From: Leptodontidium sp. MPI-SDFR-AT-0119
Taxonomy: Eukaryota > Ascomycota > Leotiomycetes > Helotiales > Leptodontidiaceae
DNA length: 64,000 nt
Direction of reading: 5' to 3'
Assembly (NCBI GenBank): GCA_020726505.1
Contig: JAHLEZ010000003.1
Location: forward strand, 310,001-374,000
The notes below the pieces were generated by a model. It did not search any database and had not been told where the DNA came from. It saw only the letters and a program-made list of their open reading frames with translations. Shown here in pieces: positions 21,444 to 34,603 of the stretch (positions are counted from its first letter, which is position 1; the number at the start of each line of letters is the position of its first letter). The position numbers and the translations under genes are program-made.

Positions 21444-24400
21444 AATTTGAACTGCTTTGGTATTGCTGTTCGATGGAAGAGAGTGCGTTATTGGGTTATC
21501 TATGGGGGGTGTGATTTCGGCGTTTTGGGTTGGAGGGGCAGAGGAAGTGGGTGTGGGGAGGGGGCGTGAAAATTTTGAAGGGAAAATTTTATGCTGGATG
21601 TAAGCGAGGCGGGATCACCGCTGTTTTGGGAGGAGTGGATGAAGGGTGCTTGATGGGGTGGAACTGCATGTTGTGTTCATTTAGTAATGTTCTGGTTAAT
21701 TAATTGACAGCCTTTCCTCCTTTCTAGTTTGTTGTGAAGTTTCCTTATGTCGTGATTCTGGTTTTGCGGAAGTGTAAACAAAGTAAGCGAGAGCCACTAA
21801 CTTAGAGCCGAGCTATGCCACTTCTTACAGAGTTCAGCATAGTTCCTTTCTATATTATTTTCTTGGTCACGATATCGCTCTGGATACACCATGAGTTTTA
21901 GTTGAAAACCGTTGATCAAACGGTGCCTGATAATCAGCTACCGGTGCCTCCTTAGACTGGCGCAGCTGCCTATCCCATGCATCCTACATAATCTTCTTGC
22001 TTTGGGCGCTACTCCTCAGTATCGATGAGATATCTGGGCAAGGAAATCTCAACACTCGCGACGTTAGCCTAGCTTTCTCTTGATCAATCTAACGCTGGGT
22101 AAGAATGATTAGTTATATTGTCATCGCATTGGCAGTTGTGCAACGCAATAAATAGGTACAAGAGCATCAGAGGTAGATAGATCTCCCAAGAATAATGAGC
22201 TATTACAAAAACAAGCGTCTATTCTGTCCTGAAGCTCTCGATTCAGATGGCTAGTCTTAGATATCCTAAATGACTGCTTATTATTCATACAGGCAAAGGT
22301 ACAGGCTGTATATACCGTCTTACCCTCCCGCCTAATGTGTACTGGCTCATAGATAAGCCTCAAGCATATCGCACCGGATGGAGAAGGTGGAGGTTCTATT
22401 TAAAATTATATAAATTACTCTGATACCCTCCTCTCAGAGACCATCCCTCAACAGACCAACCCTTCTCCCACTTCCCCGACAATATTATTTTGTTCATCGA
22501 CGGCAACATGCGACCCCAACTCATCAAGCTCCCTTCTCCTCATGTTGTCTCTTCAAGCGCACTGCAACCCACTTCCCGCAACAACTACCAAGGACGCAGC
22601 TAATGTCTCTGTCTTGGATCACAATGTCACCGCTTCTGACTCGGTCGTCGAGATGGCTAGCATGACAGATCATTGTGCCCTCTGTTGATCTATTCGCCCG
22701 CCCTCAAGTCGCGTTCATCGAAATGGCACTACCAGCAGCTAGCTGAGTAGAGTGTACCTAGTTACAACTTGTAGTTCTTGGTTGAGAAAACTCTATTGGA
22801 TTCTAGTGGGGCAGCGGGAGTGAGTTTCCCATTTCTGGATGTTTCCGTGTAATAAATCCCTACAAGTCTTCTTTTGTCTGGCAAGTCAAGACTGAAAATT
22901 GGCCTTAGATAAATCAGGATAGTGGAGCGTTGTGGGCAGTGAGCGCAATTACTGGCGAGACAAAGCAGAATTAAATTATCGGGTTGAAAAGGCAGTAGAT
23001 GTTCGTCGCTGCATTCTCTGAGTGTATGTAACGATCCTGCAAAAAGCGGTTGAAAGGTTTGCAGTGGAAGTATTTGCTTGATAAGTGGAGTGCTATAAGA
23101 AATCTATCAACGTTGAGCAAGCGCCATGTCTTCCTAGATATTTCTTTAAGTCTTGTCGCAGATACAAATTTTCCTTCGTTCGTAAGATTCATGGTCCTGG
23201 TGTCGTTTTGTACCTTGGAAGATAACAAACGCGCTCTATAGCTTTCACTGTAGAACAAATCCAGGAAAGAAAGCCACCGAGGCGGTAAATTCACTCCCCT
23301 CTCTTTAGTGAAACGATTTCAATAACTAGTTCATCTATGTCACTCTTCGTCGTGAGAGTCTGCCAGACTCCCATTTAAGCAATGTCCCGTATGTGTTATT
23401 CGATGTCCAAATGAACGACAATCAAACACCGAGATTCATTGTTCTATACTTAATACTTTCTATGAACTTATCGTCAGTTTTGCTGCCAATAGCAAAGTTT
23501 CCTAAGCACTGGTTTATCAAAAACAATTCGTCCAATTAGAACTTCGAAATACGCGAGTTTGTTTTGAGCGGCCGACTAAGTGTTGTCAAGCTACGCGACC
23601 GCATGTGAACTCCTGTAAGATACTCTATCTCTTAAATTTGAAAAATTTGTACTTTCGAGCAGCCCATGACCAAAAATTTGAAACTCGAAATTGTTCTTAA
23701 CTCAGGGAATCGAATTGCAGTTCCAGCCTTGCGCTCTGTGAATTGTCGGGCCAGGTTTTGGCAAGTGACAGTACACACCACGCACCCGCTCACTACCTTT
23801 CAATCGCCATATCTTAACATTCTTTCAAGTAGACTGTATGCAATAATATATGCAGACTCTCCAAATCATTACACGACGGCAGAATCTCGACATTACATTA
23901 CCTGCGACGCCTCCCCTCGACCAGCTTCCAGAAGCTTCTTCTGTTGAGCTCCACCCCCGTTCTCCTCGCCTCTCGCAGCCCTCAATGCTTCTCCCCAATG
24001 CTTCTTCATTCATACCCAGATCTCTCAAGTTCTCCGCTGCTGTCAATCCCTCGATTGGGGCCAATCCTGATCCCTCACTGCCACACCTGGTGCCTCGTCA
24101 GCCAGCATATTGCTACGACCTCCTCCTCGATCTCGCTCACGAGTGCTACAATTACTGGAAGAATATTAGCAGATTACCAACGACACCTATAACGGGGAGA
24201 GAGAGTGTGCGCGGGCTCGGGCTTGGGCTCGCGAGATATCTGGGGTCTCGAACGACAGAGTCCAAGCTACCTATGACAAGAGCAAGCACAAGGATTAGAA
24301 AGACTTTGGCCCTCAATAAGCACAAGAATAATACATGACTGGGATTGGAATTAGAACCGAAATGGCGTAGCTACCATACGTAATACATGATGTTATATGC

Positions 24401-25031
24401 CTCCAGTCTCCCTCGAAGGCGTCGTGTCTTCCAGAACGACTATCCATTGAAGGAAATGCCCATTCTACTTCTTGTTGAGAGCAGGAATTGGAATCAACAT
24501 GATGCATAAGCTACAATTGCTGCTAAATTGCTCTCATTGACATTGCACGTACTCTATCACAGAAAAAAGTATCAATTGGCCATTTGTATCAAGTTCAAGA
24601 GCTGCTCATGGGCTTCATCATATCCAAACTGAGCTTATGCGTCTATCTACAGTGTCTATGTGTTATATTGACTGCTCTCCTACATCGCAAATAGCAGGAA
24701 AATGCCGTACTGGCCTCCAATTTGAAGTCTGTAAGATTCAAATGATTATTCCCATCATATCCCAACTCAACCCACGCAAAATTGACATCAAAGGAGACAA
24801 TTATAAGCGGTAACATCCCCTAGACAGCAGTATCGAGGGCACGCGCTAGCAAATTTGCCATCACTCCGCTCGTTTCTTTACTGGAGAGGAAGATATAAAT
24901 TTCATCACCATGGCACCCGCACCTCTCCTCTTTCCAGCATCAACATCTCAACGCGCTACAACAGTTGGCTGCACCAGCACCGCAATCCGTACAACATAGC
25001 ATCTACTCACTCGCAAGAAGATTTCTCTGCT
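21444..25031. other. 3.6-kb stretch without a supported gene
   Basis: No gene with domain or splice support was found. Several short frames exist (for example 23850-24338 plus strand, 162 aa, and 22971-23294 minus strand, 107 aa). They overlap alternative frames of similar length and show no recognisable features. A short plus-strand frame at 22509 (MRPQLIKLPSP) looks peptide-like but stops soon and may be a relic. No repeats or inverted termini were noticed. Confidence 0.45.
24888..25031 (+). promoter_or_regulatory. TATA-like core promoter and upstream ATG before the C2H2 gene
   Basis: A GATATAAATTTC stretch lies at about 24891-24902. It is followed by ACCATGGCA at 24907-24915, a good-context ATG opening a short frame of about 30 codons that ends before the main start at 25032. 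If transcription starts just after the TATA-like box, this would be an upstream ORF in the 5' leader. Evidence is sequence only. Confidence 0.4.
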
Positions 25032-25811
25032 ATGGAGTCTGCTCGCACAGCGATGACAAGGTTAGCACACCTCTTCCACGCAATTTCTGGCCTCGTTCCC
25101 AGCATTTTAAGCGTAGGAATACTGATATTTCGTGTAGAAGCCAATCGCCCTCATATGAAGCAGCTGTTGCTCTCATCCTGCTCTCCAGGTACAACTACTC
25201 ACACCCCGCTGGCTTTTCTTGAACATTCGACGGCTAAAAGTACTAACATTTGCGTACAGGGGTCAGCCAGTTCGTTCCTCCGCCACGCCTGCTACTAGGA
25301 CGCCTCTACCAAGGTTAGTACATTAATTTATAGCTTTCTAGTCTCTCTTAAACATTTGAGAAATGAAAATCCTAACATTTGATACAGTAGCCGACCAATT
25401 CCTCCCTCTGCTACTATCATCAGCAGTTATCAAAACAGCAGCCCATCCGCCCGCGCCAATGATGAAATCTCCGTCCGCACCTCCAACCCTCCTCTCTTTG
25501 CATTCGTGGTCAGTCGCGGTTATGGTGTACCACTTCCCAAGCCAGGCTACAAATTCTATTGCGCCGAGCATAAGAAGCACATCCGCAACAAGAGTGGTTG
25601 GACCCGCCACCAGAAGGAAAAGCACCACAAGGAGCTTTCTTTGAAGTGTCCCCACTGCGATAATACCTTCGATCAAACCTACTCGCTGAAGCGCCATGTC
25701 GATAATGTTCATCGGAAGTTGCGTCTTTACAAGTGCGACGCTTGTGATATAACCTGGCAGGAGAAGAAGGATCTAGTAAAGCACAATGCTAAGCACCATC
25801 CATCCCAATAG
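25032..25811 (+). CDS. C2H2 zinc-finger protein, four exons
   Basis: Exons are 25032-25060, 25138-25188, 25260-25313 and 25388-25811, a 185-aa product. The joins keep frame through three introns of 71-77 nt with donors GTTAGC, GTACAA and GTTAGT. The N-terminal half is Ser/Pro-rich and probably disordered. The C-terminal half holds a degenerate finger (YCAEHKKHI..GWTRHQKEKHH) and two classical C2H2 fingers (LKCPHCDNTF..LKRHVDNVH and YKCDACDITW..LVKHNAKHH). It is likely a nuclear nucleic-acid-binding protein, perhaps a transcription factor, but targets cannot be guessed. The start is chosen because it is the nearest ATG downstream of the TATA-like box in the correct frame. An in-frame ATG at 24855 lies upstream of that box. 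Confidence 0.8.
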
Positions 25812-26079
25812 GGGTTTCTGCTTCTGAGATACTGGGGAATGCAGGGCGGGTTTAGCTGCGGAGTTTCTGGAGTTAAGGGTGGGAATGAATGGAAGGAATC
25901 CAATAGATATCGAGGAATATTGAGAATAGACTTCGTCCATAGCATCACAATGAAACCTCGATTCTGCAGCACAAGATATGATATTGATGTATCGCTGACT
26001 AGCTCATCCATGCAAGGTATTTCTACCAAACATTATCTACTTCAGTTGCTCCTTGTGCGGTTTCTATCTTGCCAAAAAT

Positions 26080-29000
26080 CTACGCATATTGCAAACGACC
26101 AGCATCATATCCCGGCTGCAGAGAGCTCCAATCCTTATTGAAATCGAAATCTGTCTGGTACGCACCATAAGAGATCAACTTGACGGTATCCAGCTTCGCA
26201 CCCGCATCCGTCATCGCCCAAAGACTCAACGCAACCGTGTTCAAGCCTCTGTTGTTGATAACTCCAGGTGGTACTGGGAACCTGGTTTGAGGCCCAATAT
26301 GAGGAACATACTTCCCATATTGATATCCGTTGACCCAGATCATGATTCGAGCCACCGTGCCGGCTGGAGCTCCAAGCTCGATCCCAAGTGGAACGTCAAG
26401 ATCTGAGTCGATGTTGAGGTGGAATGTGGTGGTGTAGAAACGTATTCCGGAAGTACTGAGACCGGTTGATGGACCTGAGCGATCGAAGCTGGAGTCTGGT
26501 GTGAAGCCGGGAAGATGCCATCCAACTCGCTCTGCGAACAAGCCACCTTCATTCATCGGTCCACGAACAGGGTCTAAATTCTTCGACCCTCCGGCATTGC
26601 CTTGAACCTTCCATAGACTGAATCCGGTTGAGCCAGCGCTAGGGACAAGTGATGCTCCTAGAATTCCACGAGGATTCTCAACGCCCTTGGCGGTTGATGT
26701 TTGGTCGTGGCCATGATAGTCGACGACAACGGTGAGGAGATTTTCTCCAGACTTCAATGATGCAGTTGGAAGTGTGAGAACAGCAGCTGTGGTGGTCAGA
26801 GAGGCGTTGCCGACATTGCCACCAATGAGTGCGCCATTCAACCATGCTGACCATCCGAAGGCAAGACCCCCTGAGCAAGTGATGTTCACGGAAGTAAAAT
26901 TCGCACCGATGAAGTATCCACGATAGATCTTAGCACCGGTGTAGAATCCATAGTCGCTGGAGAATAGAACTGGCCTTGTCAAGGGTGCGACAGGGCTCAG
27001 GGTTGTGGATTTATTGCATATAGCCCAGTTCTTGTCATCGTAGGACGCCAGCTTCTCCGGGAGGGTATCTGCAGAGCGCCAATTTGTAAGAGCCGGTAGG
27101 GCAATTGTCCGATCTTTGGCTCCTGGGATTTGTGCAGTGACTGAGCCGTAGGAGGTTTTGGTAGCGGCCAGCCGTATCCCGTTCCAAGTAATTGTTTGAA
27201 TGCTCGAATCTCCGGTGTAAACCTCAATAGTTGTAGCGACGTCGTTGTCGCCAGATACGTGAACCACGCCATGAGATATAGAAGCACTGCGGACGAGGTA
27301 TGGACCCAGAACGAATATCTGCTCGTTGGGTTTGACATCCGGATTGGTTGTTGTTGCAGGGGCCCAGAATTTCCAAGCGGTTTGTTGATCGAGAAGATAA
27401 ATCAATGCGCCACCGAATTTGACGACCGTCTTTCCAGAACCTTGGGTGTAGGTGAACGTCGTAGTGCTATTCGTTGACTCTACTGCAACTTCCGATGTTC
27501 CTTCAGTGCTATGAGTGGTGTCTGTAGAACTGCTCTTGATCGCAAATTGGCCAACTTGACCTGGTTTGAGATAGAGAACAAGCACGTCGACGTCAAAAGT
27601 CCCGTAGGTTAAGACGTCTGCCGAAGAGTAAAGTAAGGTATTTTTGCCAAAAGTGTAGTCAGTGACGAGGATTTTGCTTTGACGTCCGTCCAGATTGATA
27701 TTCGGCACGGTGATGACACCTGCAGACGTATTGAGATTTGCAGAGAAAGTTACTGAGTCTCTTGATTTAGATGTGGTCTGTTGCACAGTGTAGAATGCAG
27801 CACCAGTATCGGGATTACGAAGCTCCCAAGTAAAAATCAAAGGTGTCGATACCTTGAATAATTAGCTGATAATACGCATCGCGCTGGAATGAGGTACTTA
27901 CAGCGTATCCAGTTCCGTTGCCAATCATGTGGGTCTTGAGCAGGTCTGTGGACACGCGTGTAAAGAGACTGATTAGTTTGGTCTGAGAAAATTTATCCTG
28001 GATCTGCCGCGTCTCTCGGAGAGGTGCAGAATAGTCGTATGACGTGTAAACAACGGGAGCAGCAGCTTCGAGCCATCAGTAAAAAGCATCTCATGAGTAG
28101 TGGTACTCACAATGACCCCAGTTAGTTCCTCCCCAGGCCATGTAAAGACTCAGAAGTGTAGTTCGCTGTGCGATGTTGTTTTTGTAGTAAACATCTGCAA
28201 ATGCTGGATCGTGTTCTGCAGCACAATCGTCATAAAAGCTTCCACCCCACGGTGTGAAGTAGCCACCCTCGAACTCTGCCAAGTATTCTGGCTGCGTATA
28301 GGAGTAGTTTTGGAACCATTGGTAGTAAGTCCTGACAATGTTGAAGCCAGTGTTGACATTCGTGCACGAAAATCCGCCTGGATATGAATCAAGGGCGTAA
28401 ACGTTCACTGCTCCTCCAACATTCTTCAGGGAAATTAGCTTTTGCTCACAAACACGAATATCTTGACAGCCTTAAATATCCGATCTCCCAAGTCTTAACG
28501 AAGAAAGTCTTCAGGTATCGAAGACGGGGCCGAAGTTTGAACATACCTGATAGTCTGTACTCCAAGACATCGAACGCATACCCTTCTCATTGTGTGTTGA
28601 TGGAACTGTAACACCAGCAGCTAAGAAAGCCTTCTTGACCTGTTCCATATAAACTACCAGCGTGTTTGTTGCTACATGAGATGTTTCTTGAAGCTCATTC
28701 TCATGCTGATTCAAAATGACCGGCCCTCCCTTTGTGATTTCGTTCCGTGCAATGATCTCTCCAATCTGGGTGATCCATGGCAACCAAGCTTGATAGTAGG
28801 TCGTATCGCCTGTCCGTAGATTCCCTAAGCTTCCATCGCTTCCCCAAAGAGCCAACCCTCCTCCATTTGTTTCCGCATTGCAGTATGGCCCGGCTCTGGC
28901 AATTACCCAGAGCCCTGCTTCCTTAGCATAGTCGAAGAGCTTTTGGACATTCTTTCCCGATGTTTCGAAGTCGTAGACGCCCTTCGAAGGGGAGTGGTAG

Positions 29001-29445
29001 GACCAGAAGAAGTAGACACTGCAATTGTTAGGCAAATCCGCAGCTGTATATTGCAACGTACCTGATGGTATTGAATCCGTTGGCTTTGAACTTATGGAAG
29101 ATGTCTAGCCACTGATCAAGAATTTAGTATGTACAACCTTCAATGTCTCGGGATCAGAATAGAGATTTCGATCTCAGAAACTAGATTGTGGGGTATTTCG
29201 GGGCGAAAAGAACGAACCATCTCAGGTACGGGCATCCGCTGATAGTGGAACTCTCCAGAGCTACAAGATGTAAGTCTCTACATATATCAATTGTCAATGC
29301 GGCATGCTCACAAAATGAAGACTCTACTTCCATTGACAGTCAAACTGTATGGGTCCCATGTCACAGCAGTCGTCAGGCCATTGTCTGTTGCAATGCCGCT
29401 CCAAAGGAGGGTTGAAAGCACAGCAAAAAGGTGCATGAAACGCAT
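26080..29445 (-). CDS. Secreted beta-galactosidase, glycoside hydrolase family 35
   Basis: Removes terminal beta-linked galactose from oligo- and polysaccharides outside the cell. Seven minus-strand exons are 29312-29445, 29218-29260, 29062-29111, 28547-29018, 28111-28423, 27902-28065 and 26080-27852; they sum to 982 aa. The start MRFMHLFAVLSTLLWSGIA is a signal peptide. The catalytic barrel begins around FSGEFHYQRMPVPE. The acid/base is E184 in LNQHENELQ, and the nucleophile is E283 in AEFEGGYF (family form usually EFQGG). The long last exon carries the beta-rich domains of fungal LacA-type enzymes and many N-glycosylation sequons. The second intron has a GTTCGT donor, weaker than the others. 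No stops or shifts occur. It is the best preserved accessory gene in the window. Confidence 0.93.
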
Positions 29446-30439
29446 TTTCAAGGACTGGGAGTTGCCCACAATTGCCAAGGTACTGCATTGTGCTTTTCAG
29501 TGAGCTTTGGCATTAGCTTTATAGCATTGTGACTGTATAGCAAATGTTGCTTTGCGGTCAGGAGCTGGCTTCGGCTTCCATGGCTTCTATGACGAGCCAT
29601 GGCCTGCCAGGTACGTGATGATTGTCCCCACTTGGGAAGTATAACTGCATTCTTCCAGCAATCAGAGGGCTAAGATAGGCCGGTCTTGCCTCAGTGCATC
29701 GGCATGGTTGGCGCGCATACCGGATGAACTGCAACGGATGGATGGATGTGGAGATGGTTGATCGGTCGGGGATGGATGGGGAAGGTAATCACAGTGAAGA
29801 AAATTACCCCAGGTTAAGGAAAATCAAGCTCTGTCGGCGGGAAATGCGCCGAGGAACCACACGTGCCAGGTACAGGAGCATTCTTGGCAACTAAGCCCCT
29901 CATCTTATAATGTAATCAATCGTCTACCTCATTTTTTTCTGTTGTGGCAAATCATACTCATGCTACGAGAGTGTAGTACGATTTCATTTAGTCACTTGCG
30001 ACGAGAAGTTCGAGTTGAGATCTTGTGGGTGCAGCCGTCTCATGGAAGCCATGGCTAGTTAGCCCTCGGCAGTTACTGTAAGCTCTGTCTTTCTATATTA
30101 AAGCGATTCCGATTAAAAAATCTAGTTTGAACACCTTGAAGCAGAAAGTATCAAGCTATTTGTCTCATTTCACACTTTTTCAGTTAAATGCAATCTATTT
30201 AGTATTGAAATTCGACTATGTATTCTGGAGTTGTGAATTGCCAGACCCCCTGGGGTATAAGCTAATGCATGACGCTTGTGTGTTTTGAGGGAGTTGGCCC
30301 GTACTCGAGTAGCGTTTTCAATCTGTGCTCCACTAACTGCCCCTCATGCCTAAACCACGGTAACTCTAGAAAATACATCACGGTAATGTTTTTCCATCTC
30401 CTGCTTCTTATGCTCACTATAAACACTTTGATATCCACA
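29446..30439. other. Intergenic region between GH35 promoter and ChrA 3' end
   Basis: No gene recognised. The part nearest 29446 is the GH35 upstream region and contains GC-rich hexamers such as CCCCAGG and GTGGGG. I could not assign them to a specific regulator. The rest is AT-rich. Confidence 0.45.
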
Positions 30440-32060
30440 CTAAGTGACGAAGATGAACTGCCCTGCGACCGCTCCCGATATTAACAACAGCAGTGCAGTG
30501 TACTTGTTGTTAAACTTATACAACACTGCTAATGCCAGAAGATACAGCACCGCAGCCGGTCCAACTTGGGAGATCCGATCGTATGCCACGCTAATGGGAT
30601 CCGTCTTTGCCTTTCCTACCAGGCCTTCGACGCTAGATTTGAGGATCTGGGCTGCGATGATGGCTATGACACCAACAACAGCACCGCAAAGGCCATCGAA
30701 GAAAGCCGAGAGGAACTGAGATCGGTCAACATGGGATACTCGAACCATGGGTAAGCGATGACGAACCTTGTTTCGAACCAGCTTCTCGAGCAAAGAATGA
30801 CCAGCAATAGTAAAGAGAAAGCAGGGGAAGAACATTCCTAGCGTGATGATAACAGCACCAGCAAATGCGTTCCCTAATCCGCCATCCACTAATCCTCCTT
30901 GAAACCCCACAAAGGTTGCAAAGATCACCAAAGGCGCAGGTAATACATTCCCAATTGCTATACAGTCAATGAAGACGCTCTGGGTTAACCAACCTCCTTT
31001 TAGGACGGCCTCGACTTGTACAAATGGTATTGCAGTATATGCACCACCAAATGAGAGACTTCCTGCAACAAGGCCAAGAACGAAGAGATTGATGAGCGAA
31101 GGAGTCTTTGCTATTCCAAGCGCAAGAGACACAGGTGAAGGAACACCGCGAAAGACAACGTAGATCGCATAACCGACGTACTGGAGCACGAAGAGTACTC
31201 CTGCGGGGATCCATAACCGTCGAGATATAAAGGTGTAAATTACCCCATAGAGGCCGAGGGAGATGAAGCTACAGCCAGCCGGCGTATTAGCATTAGGGGG
31301 CGTGTTTGAGAACGTGTCTGCTTACATGTTGATACGAAGGGCACCGTTTATTGCTGTACAAATGGCTGCGATGACCAGGAATGGATCGACTTTGCGAGTC
31401 CTCTGATTCATCACCGAGTGATCTGCTATCTTGTGTGTCGCTCGCAGGATCTGTGACTTAATTAATAAAATGCAATCAGTATCGAACGAGAGATGCTCTC
31501 ACCATTGCGGCCACCATTGGTTGCAGCGCCCTGAAAGATGCGTTGAAGTACTTATTATCAAAGCCCGCCAACGAGTATACATAGCTTGCCAATAGCATCA
31601 AAATAAAGCCAGGAAGGATGAAGGCCAGCCCAGCGACGATACCGCCAAGCCTCCCAGCCGACAAGCATCCAAAAAACATGCAAAGCTCTGCTGCTTCGGG
31701 CCCAGGAAGGATTTGGTAGACCGAGAAGACACGTTGGAAACGTGCAAGGGTGATCCATTTTTCCTGGATTACAAGTCGATCCTTGATGAGAGCAATCTGG
31801 GCCACAGGACCTCCCCAGGCGAAGAGGCCGAAGTTGTAGAAGAAGAACCAAAAGAGTCGAGGAATTGAAAGGTGGGGAACATTGGAATTGTCCTCGAAGG
31901 CCGCATCTTCATCGGGAGACACCGCATCTGAAGTGGTAGTGGCTTCATTCTTCGAGGAGGAATTTTGAGACTCGACATCAAGTTTGACTGGTCCCGAGCT
32001 GGAGACTGGACTATGCCCTTTGTCCGACGAAATCGAGTCTGGGCTGCTGACGGTCGCCAT
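30440..32060 (-). CDS. Chromate ion transporter, CHR (ChrA) family
   Basis: A plasma-membrane transporter family that moves chromate and perhaps sulfate. Exons on the minus strand are 31503-32060, 31326-31456 and 30440-31268, giving 505 aa with two CHR halves. The first half has the signature FGLFAWGGPVAQIALIK and the QILPGPEAAELCMFFG block. The second half repeats the pattern as GSLSFGGAYTAIPFVQVEAV and IAIGNVLPAPLVIFATFVG. About ten hydrophobic segments are visible. The N-terminal 60 residues are Ser/Asp/Glu-rich and cytosolic by appearance. The gene is divergent from a bZIP gene, and its upstream region has repeated CCAAT-containing blocks. All splice joins keep frame and no damage is seen. 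Confidence 0.92.
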
Positions 32061-32756
32061 TGAGGAGGAGGATTAAACAGCCTAAAAAGTCTCCAGTCAA
32101 TCTTCACTGAACGTTCATATGTCGCGAAAGACATCCTGAATAAAATCCTATGCCGTGGCATCTTTATATACGAGAATCGTTCAGTCGAGTTCAAATGGGT
32201 GATGGACGGACAGCCGAGAGATGATTGGACATTGAAGATGTGCCAGTCTTGGCTTTGGCTTGCGGTCAAGGTGCAGGCACCGTACATTTGGCCAGCCAAT
32301 CATAGCCCGCGTGTCCGTCCATCGTCCATCGTCCATCGTCCATCGCCCGGATTTCTACTGATCAGCCAATCATATCCTGCGTGTCCGTCACCGACGACTA
32401 GATGTTTGCGGCTGGAGATCGATCCATGCTGCCGTGCTACAGTACAGTATCTACATGGTGCGATGCTGCAAACCAGCCACGGTCTTCGAGCAAAGTCCAA
32501 TGGAGCGAGCGATGGACTGACACGCAGGAGATGACTGGCTGGCTGCTCATGCTGCGATAACAGACTGGACAAGACAAGCCCATTCATTCATCCATCCCAG
32601 CTGCTTCTAGTCAGTCACCACTCCCGTTCAAAGCTGTTCAAAGCCCACTTGCCCCATGCATTCTTTCACGATCGAATGATCCCCCACAGACAGACTGCCT
32701 CCACATACTTCATTCTCGAGGGGCATTAGTCAACACAGTCTGATACTCCCAGCAAA
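32061..32756. promoter_or_regulatory. Divergent promoter region between ChrA and bZIP gene
   Basis: A 700-bp gap between oppositely oriented genes. It has a 27-bp direct repeat containing CCAAT at 32293-32319 and 32363-32389 (CAGCCAATCATA.CC.GCGTGT...), with two or three differences. Between them are four tandem GTCCATC units (32317-32344). CCAAT is the site of the fungal HAP/CBC complex; whether it acts here is inference. Confidence 0.55.
32317..32344. repeat. GTCCATC tandem repeat, four units
   Basis: Four perfect 7-bp units in the ChrA/bZIP intergenic region, between two 27-bp direct repeats. Short GTCC-type motifs recur on both sides (e.g. GTGTCCGTC). Confidence 0.85.
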
Positions 32757-33738
32757 ATGGCAAGTTCAATGTCCACATGCTATAGTCCAATTGCGCAAGG
32801 CTGGCCGCTTCGACCGTTTCGCGATTGCTGACATGGATGTATCTCCTGTAGGATCCAGGCCGCGCTGCCCGCTTGAGAGATAATAAACGGAGATTCAGAT
32901 CACGGCGGAAGGAATACGTCACTGACCTTGAACGGTCATTGAGAGAACTCCGAGAGCAGGGTGTTCAAGCCACTATAGAGGTCCAGCTTTCTGCACGAAG
33001 AGTAGCACGAGAGAATGTGCGCCTGAGACAGTTGCTTCGCTACTTTGGGGTTGATGAGAATGTCGTTCATTCTTGGATCCAGCAGGACGAGAACGATATC
33101 AACGAGACTGTCGTTTGCAGCAAGCGTCCACAGGAAGAGTCTGCTCAGATTACATTCTCCAAATCAGCATGTCTCCCTGCATCCTGCTCAAACCTCCGCA
33201 ATTGCTCATGATGCCCTAGGACGGAAAGAAGCAAGACAACACGAACGGCACAAGTGCAGATAACCTCCCTTCGCCTCAACCTGCCATACCGAAACCAGAC
33301 CTGAAGGAAGCAGAATCGGCCGCCCAGTGTCTTGCATCTATGAGCTGCCTGCCGAGCAAAAGGCACCATCGAACTTCGCCCGATAAAGCCTGCATTTCGG
33401 AGACTTCCTCCACAACACAACAAACAAGGATTGAAGAGACGTCTTCCACAACTCCACCTGCGCCCTGTAAGCTCATTACACATCTTGCCGCCAATCCCCA
33501 CGCCGATATTACACAGATGCCGACCGCAATCGACGGAAGGGACGAAGTTGACGGGGTAGATGGCGTGCAATGCTCTAGAGCATACCAGATGCTGATGCAG
33601 TTTGCTACAACGGAAGAGAAGATTGATACCATTGCGCTTGCACTCGAGAGTGGGTGTGTGGCCAACAAGGGCCCCGGCGGCGGATGCAAGGTCCAGAACA
33701 AATTCTTGTGGAAGGCGTTGGATGATATTCAGAGTTAG
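32757..33738 (+). CDS. bZIP transcription factor, splice model incomplete
   Basis: The basic region and zipper are clear from about 32860: RAARLRDNKRRFRSRRKEYV, with the invariant N and R positions, followed by a heptad-like leucine/valine stretch to about 33070 (ERSLRELREQ..VRLRQLLRYFGV). A second conserved block at 33560-33735 (CSRAYQMLMQF..KIDTIALALESG..GGGCKVQNKFLWKALDDIQ) matches the C-terminal region of many fungal bZIP proteins. The start is probably the ATG at 32757 joined to the bZIP exon through an intron ending at 32851 or 32858. At least one further intron or shift is needed between 33130 and 33220, because the two blocks are in different frames. It diverges from ChrA and may regulate it, which is inference only. 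Confidence 0.7.
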
Positions 33739-34603
33739 AATCTCCCGGGAACTATTAATCTCAAAATCCCTTGTTGGCTTGGTTCTTTCTGAACCGTGGA
33801 CAGTTTCCGCATGTCGCATGAGAGTCGGGGTCGGGAAAAAGATCCTTGGTGAGGAAGTGGTTGATTCCAGAGCGTTAAATACAAGAATGATGAGATGAAG
33901 AATATGCTACCAATTTGCAAATGAAATGGCAATTACCAGATAGACTCGGTGACGCGTGCCTCACAAAACAGAAGTTCAATATCTGAAGTGATGAGTTCCT
34001 TCAGCGCATCCGCGACTCGCGCCCTTTGGCACGTTTGTTTCTTGACCGGAATTTCGACACCTCCCACACCATCAATTTCACGTGATCTCGCGCTGCCTTT
34101 GCTCAGGCTGGCTCAGGCCCGGCTCAGCTTCGGCTCATGTCTGGTCAGGTCTGCTTACCTATCTCACCAGACATCGTCAACTTTTAACGAGAGGTCCGGA
34201 AAAGCCCCCTTTCCTGGCCAGGGATCCCAAATCTGTTCCCACTGCACTTTCACAACCTGTGCCAGCCAGAATTCATTCCTAGAAAGTCATCCCCCACACG
34301 GAGCAGCAGGATGAGGAACTCCCCGGTGCCCTCGCCTAGGGGTTGCTTCAATATATGTTACAGGCGGACGGTAGTTTCGAATGGCCCCTGCTTCGGATTA
34401 AGTGAGCCAGTGCAGGCGATGCACTGCAACACGCGGGGCATGCAGCGACCTTAGAATGGGATGGATGGGTTCAGTCCTATATTTTCCCTCAATTTAACAA
34501 TCTTCGATACTCATAGCCAACCATCTCATCACCTTGACAGTATTCATCGCTTTTTCGTTCCCCCCAATACCAATTCTCATCTCACGACTGAGACCCTGAA
34601 AGA
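33739..34603. other. Intergenic region, no gene recognised
   Basis: No supported gene. It contains a repeated GGCTCAGG/CTCGGCTC-like cluster at about 34100-34145 (GCTCAGGCTGGCTCAGGCC), otherwise no structure was seen. Confidence 0.45.

Noticed and set aside
23850..24338. 162-codon plus-strand frame
   Set aside because: Overlaps other long frames; no domain or recognisable signal, and composition looks like simple C/T-rich sequence.
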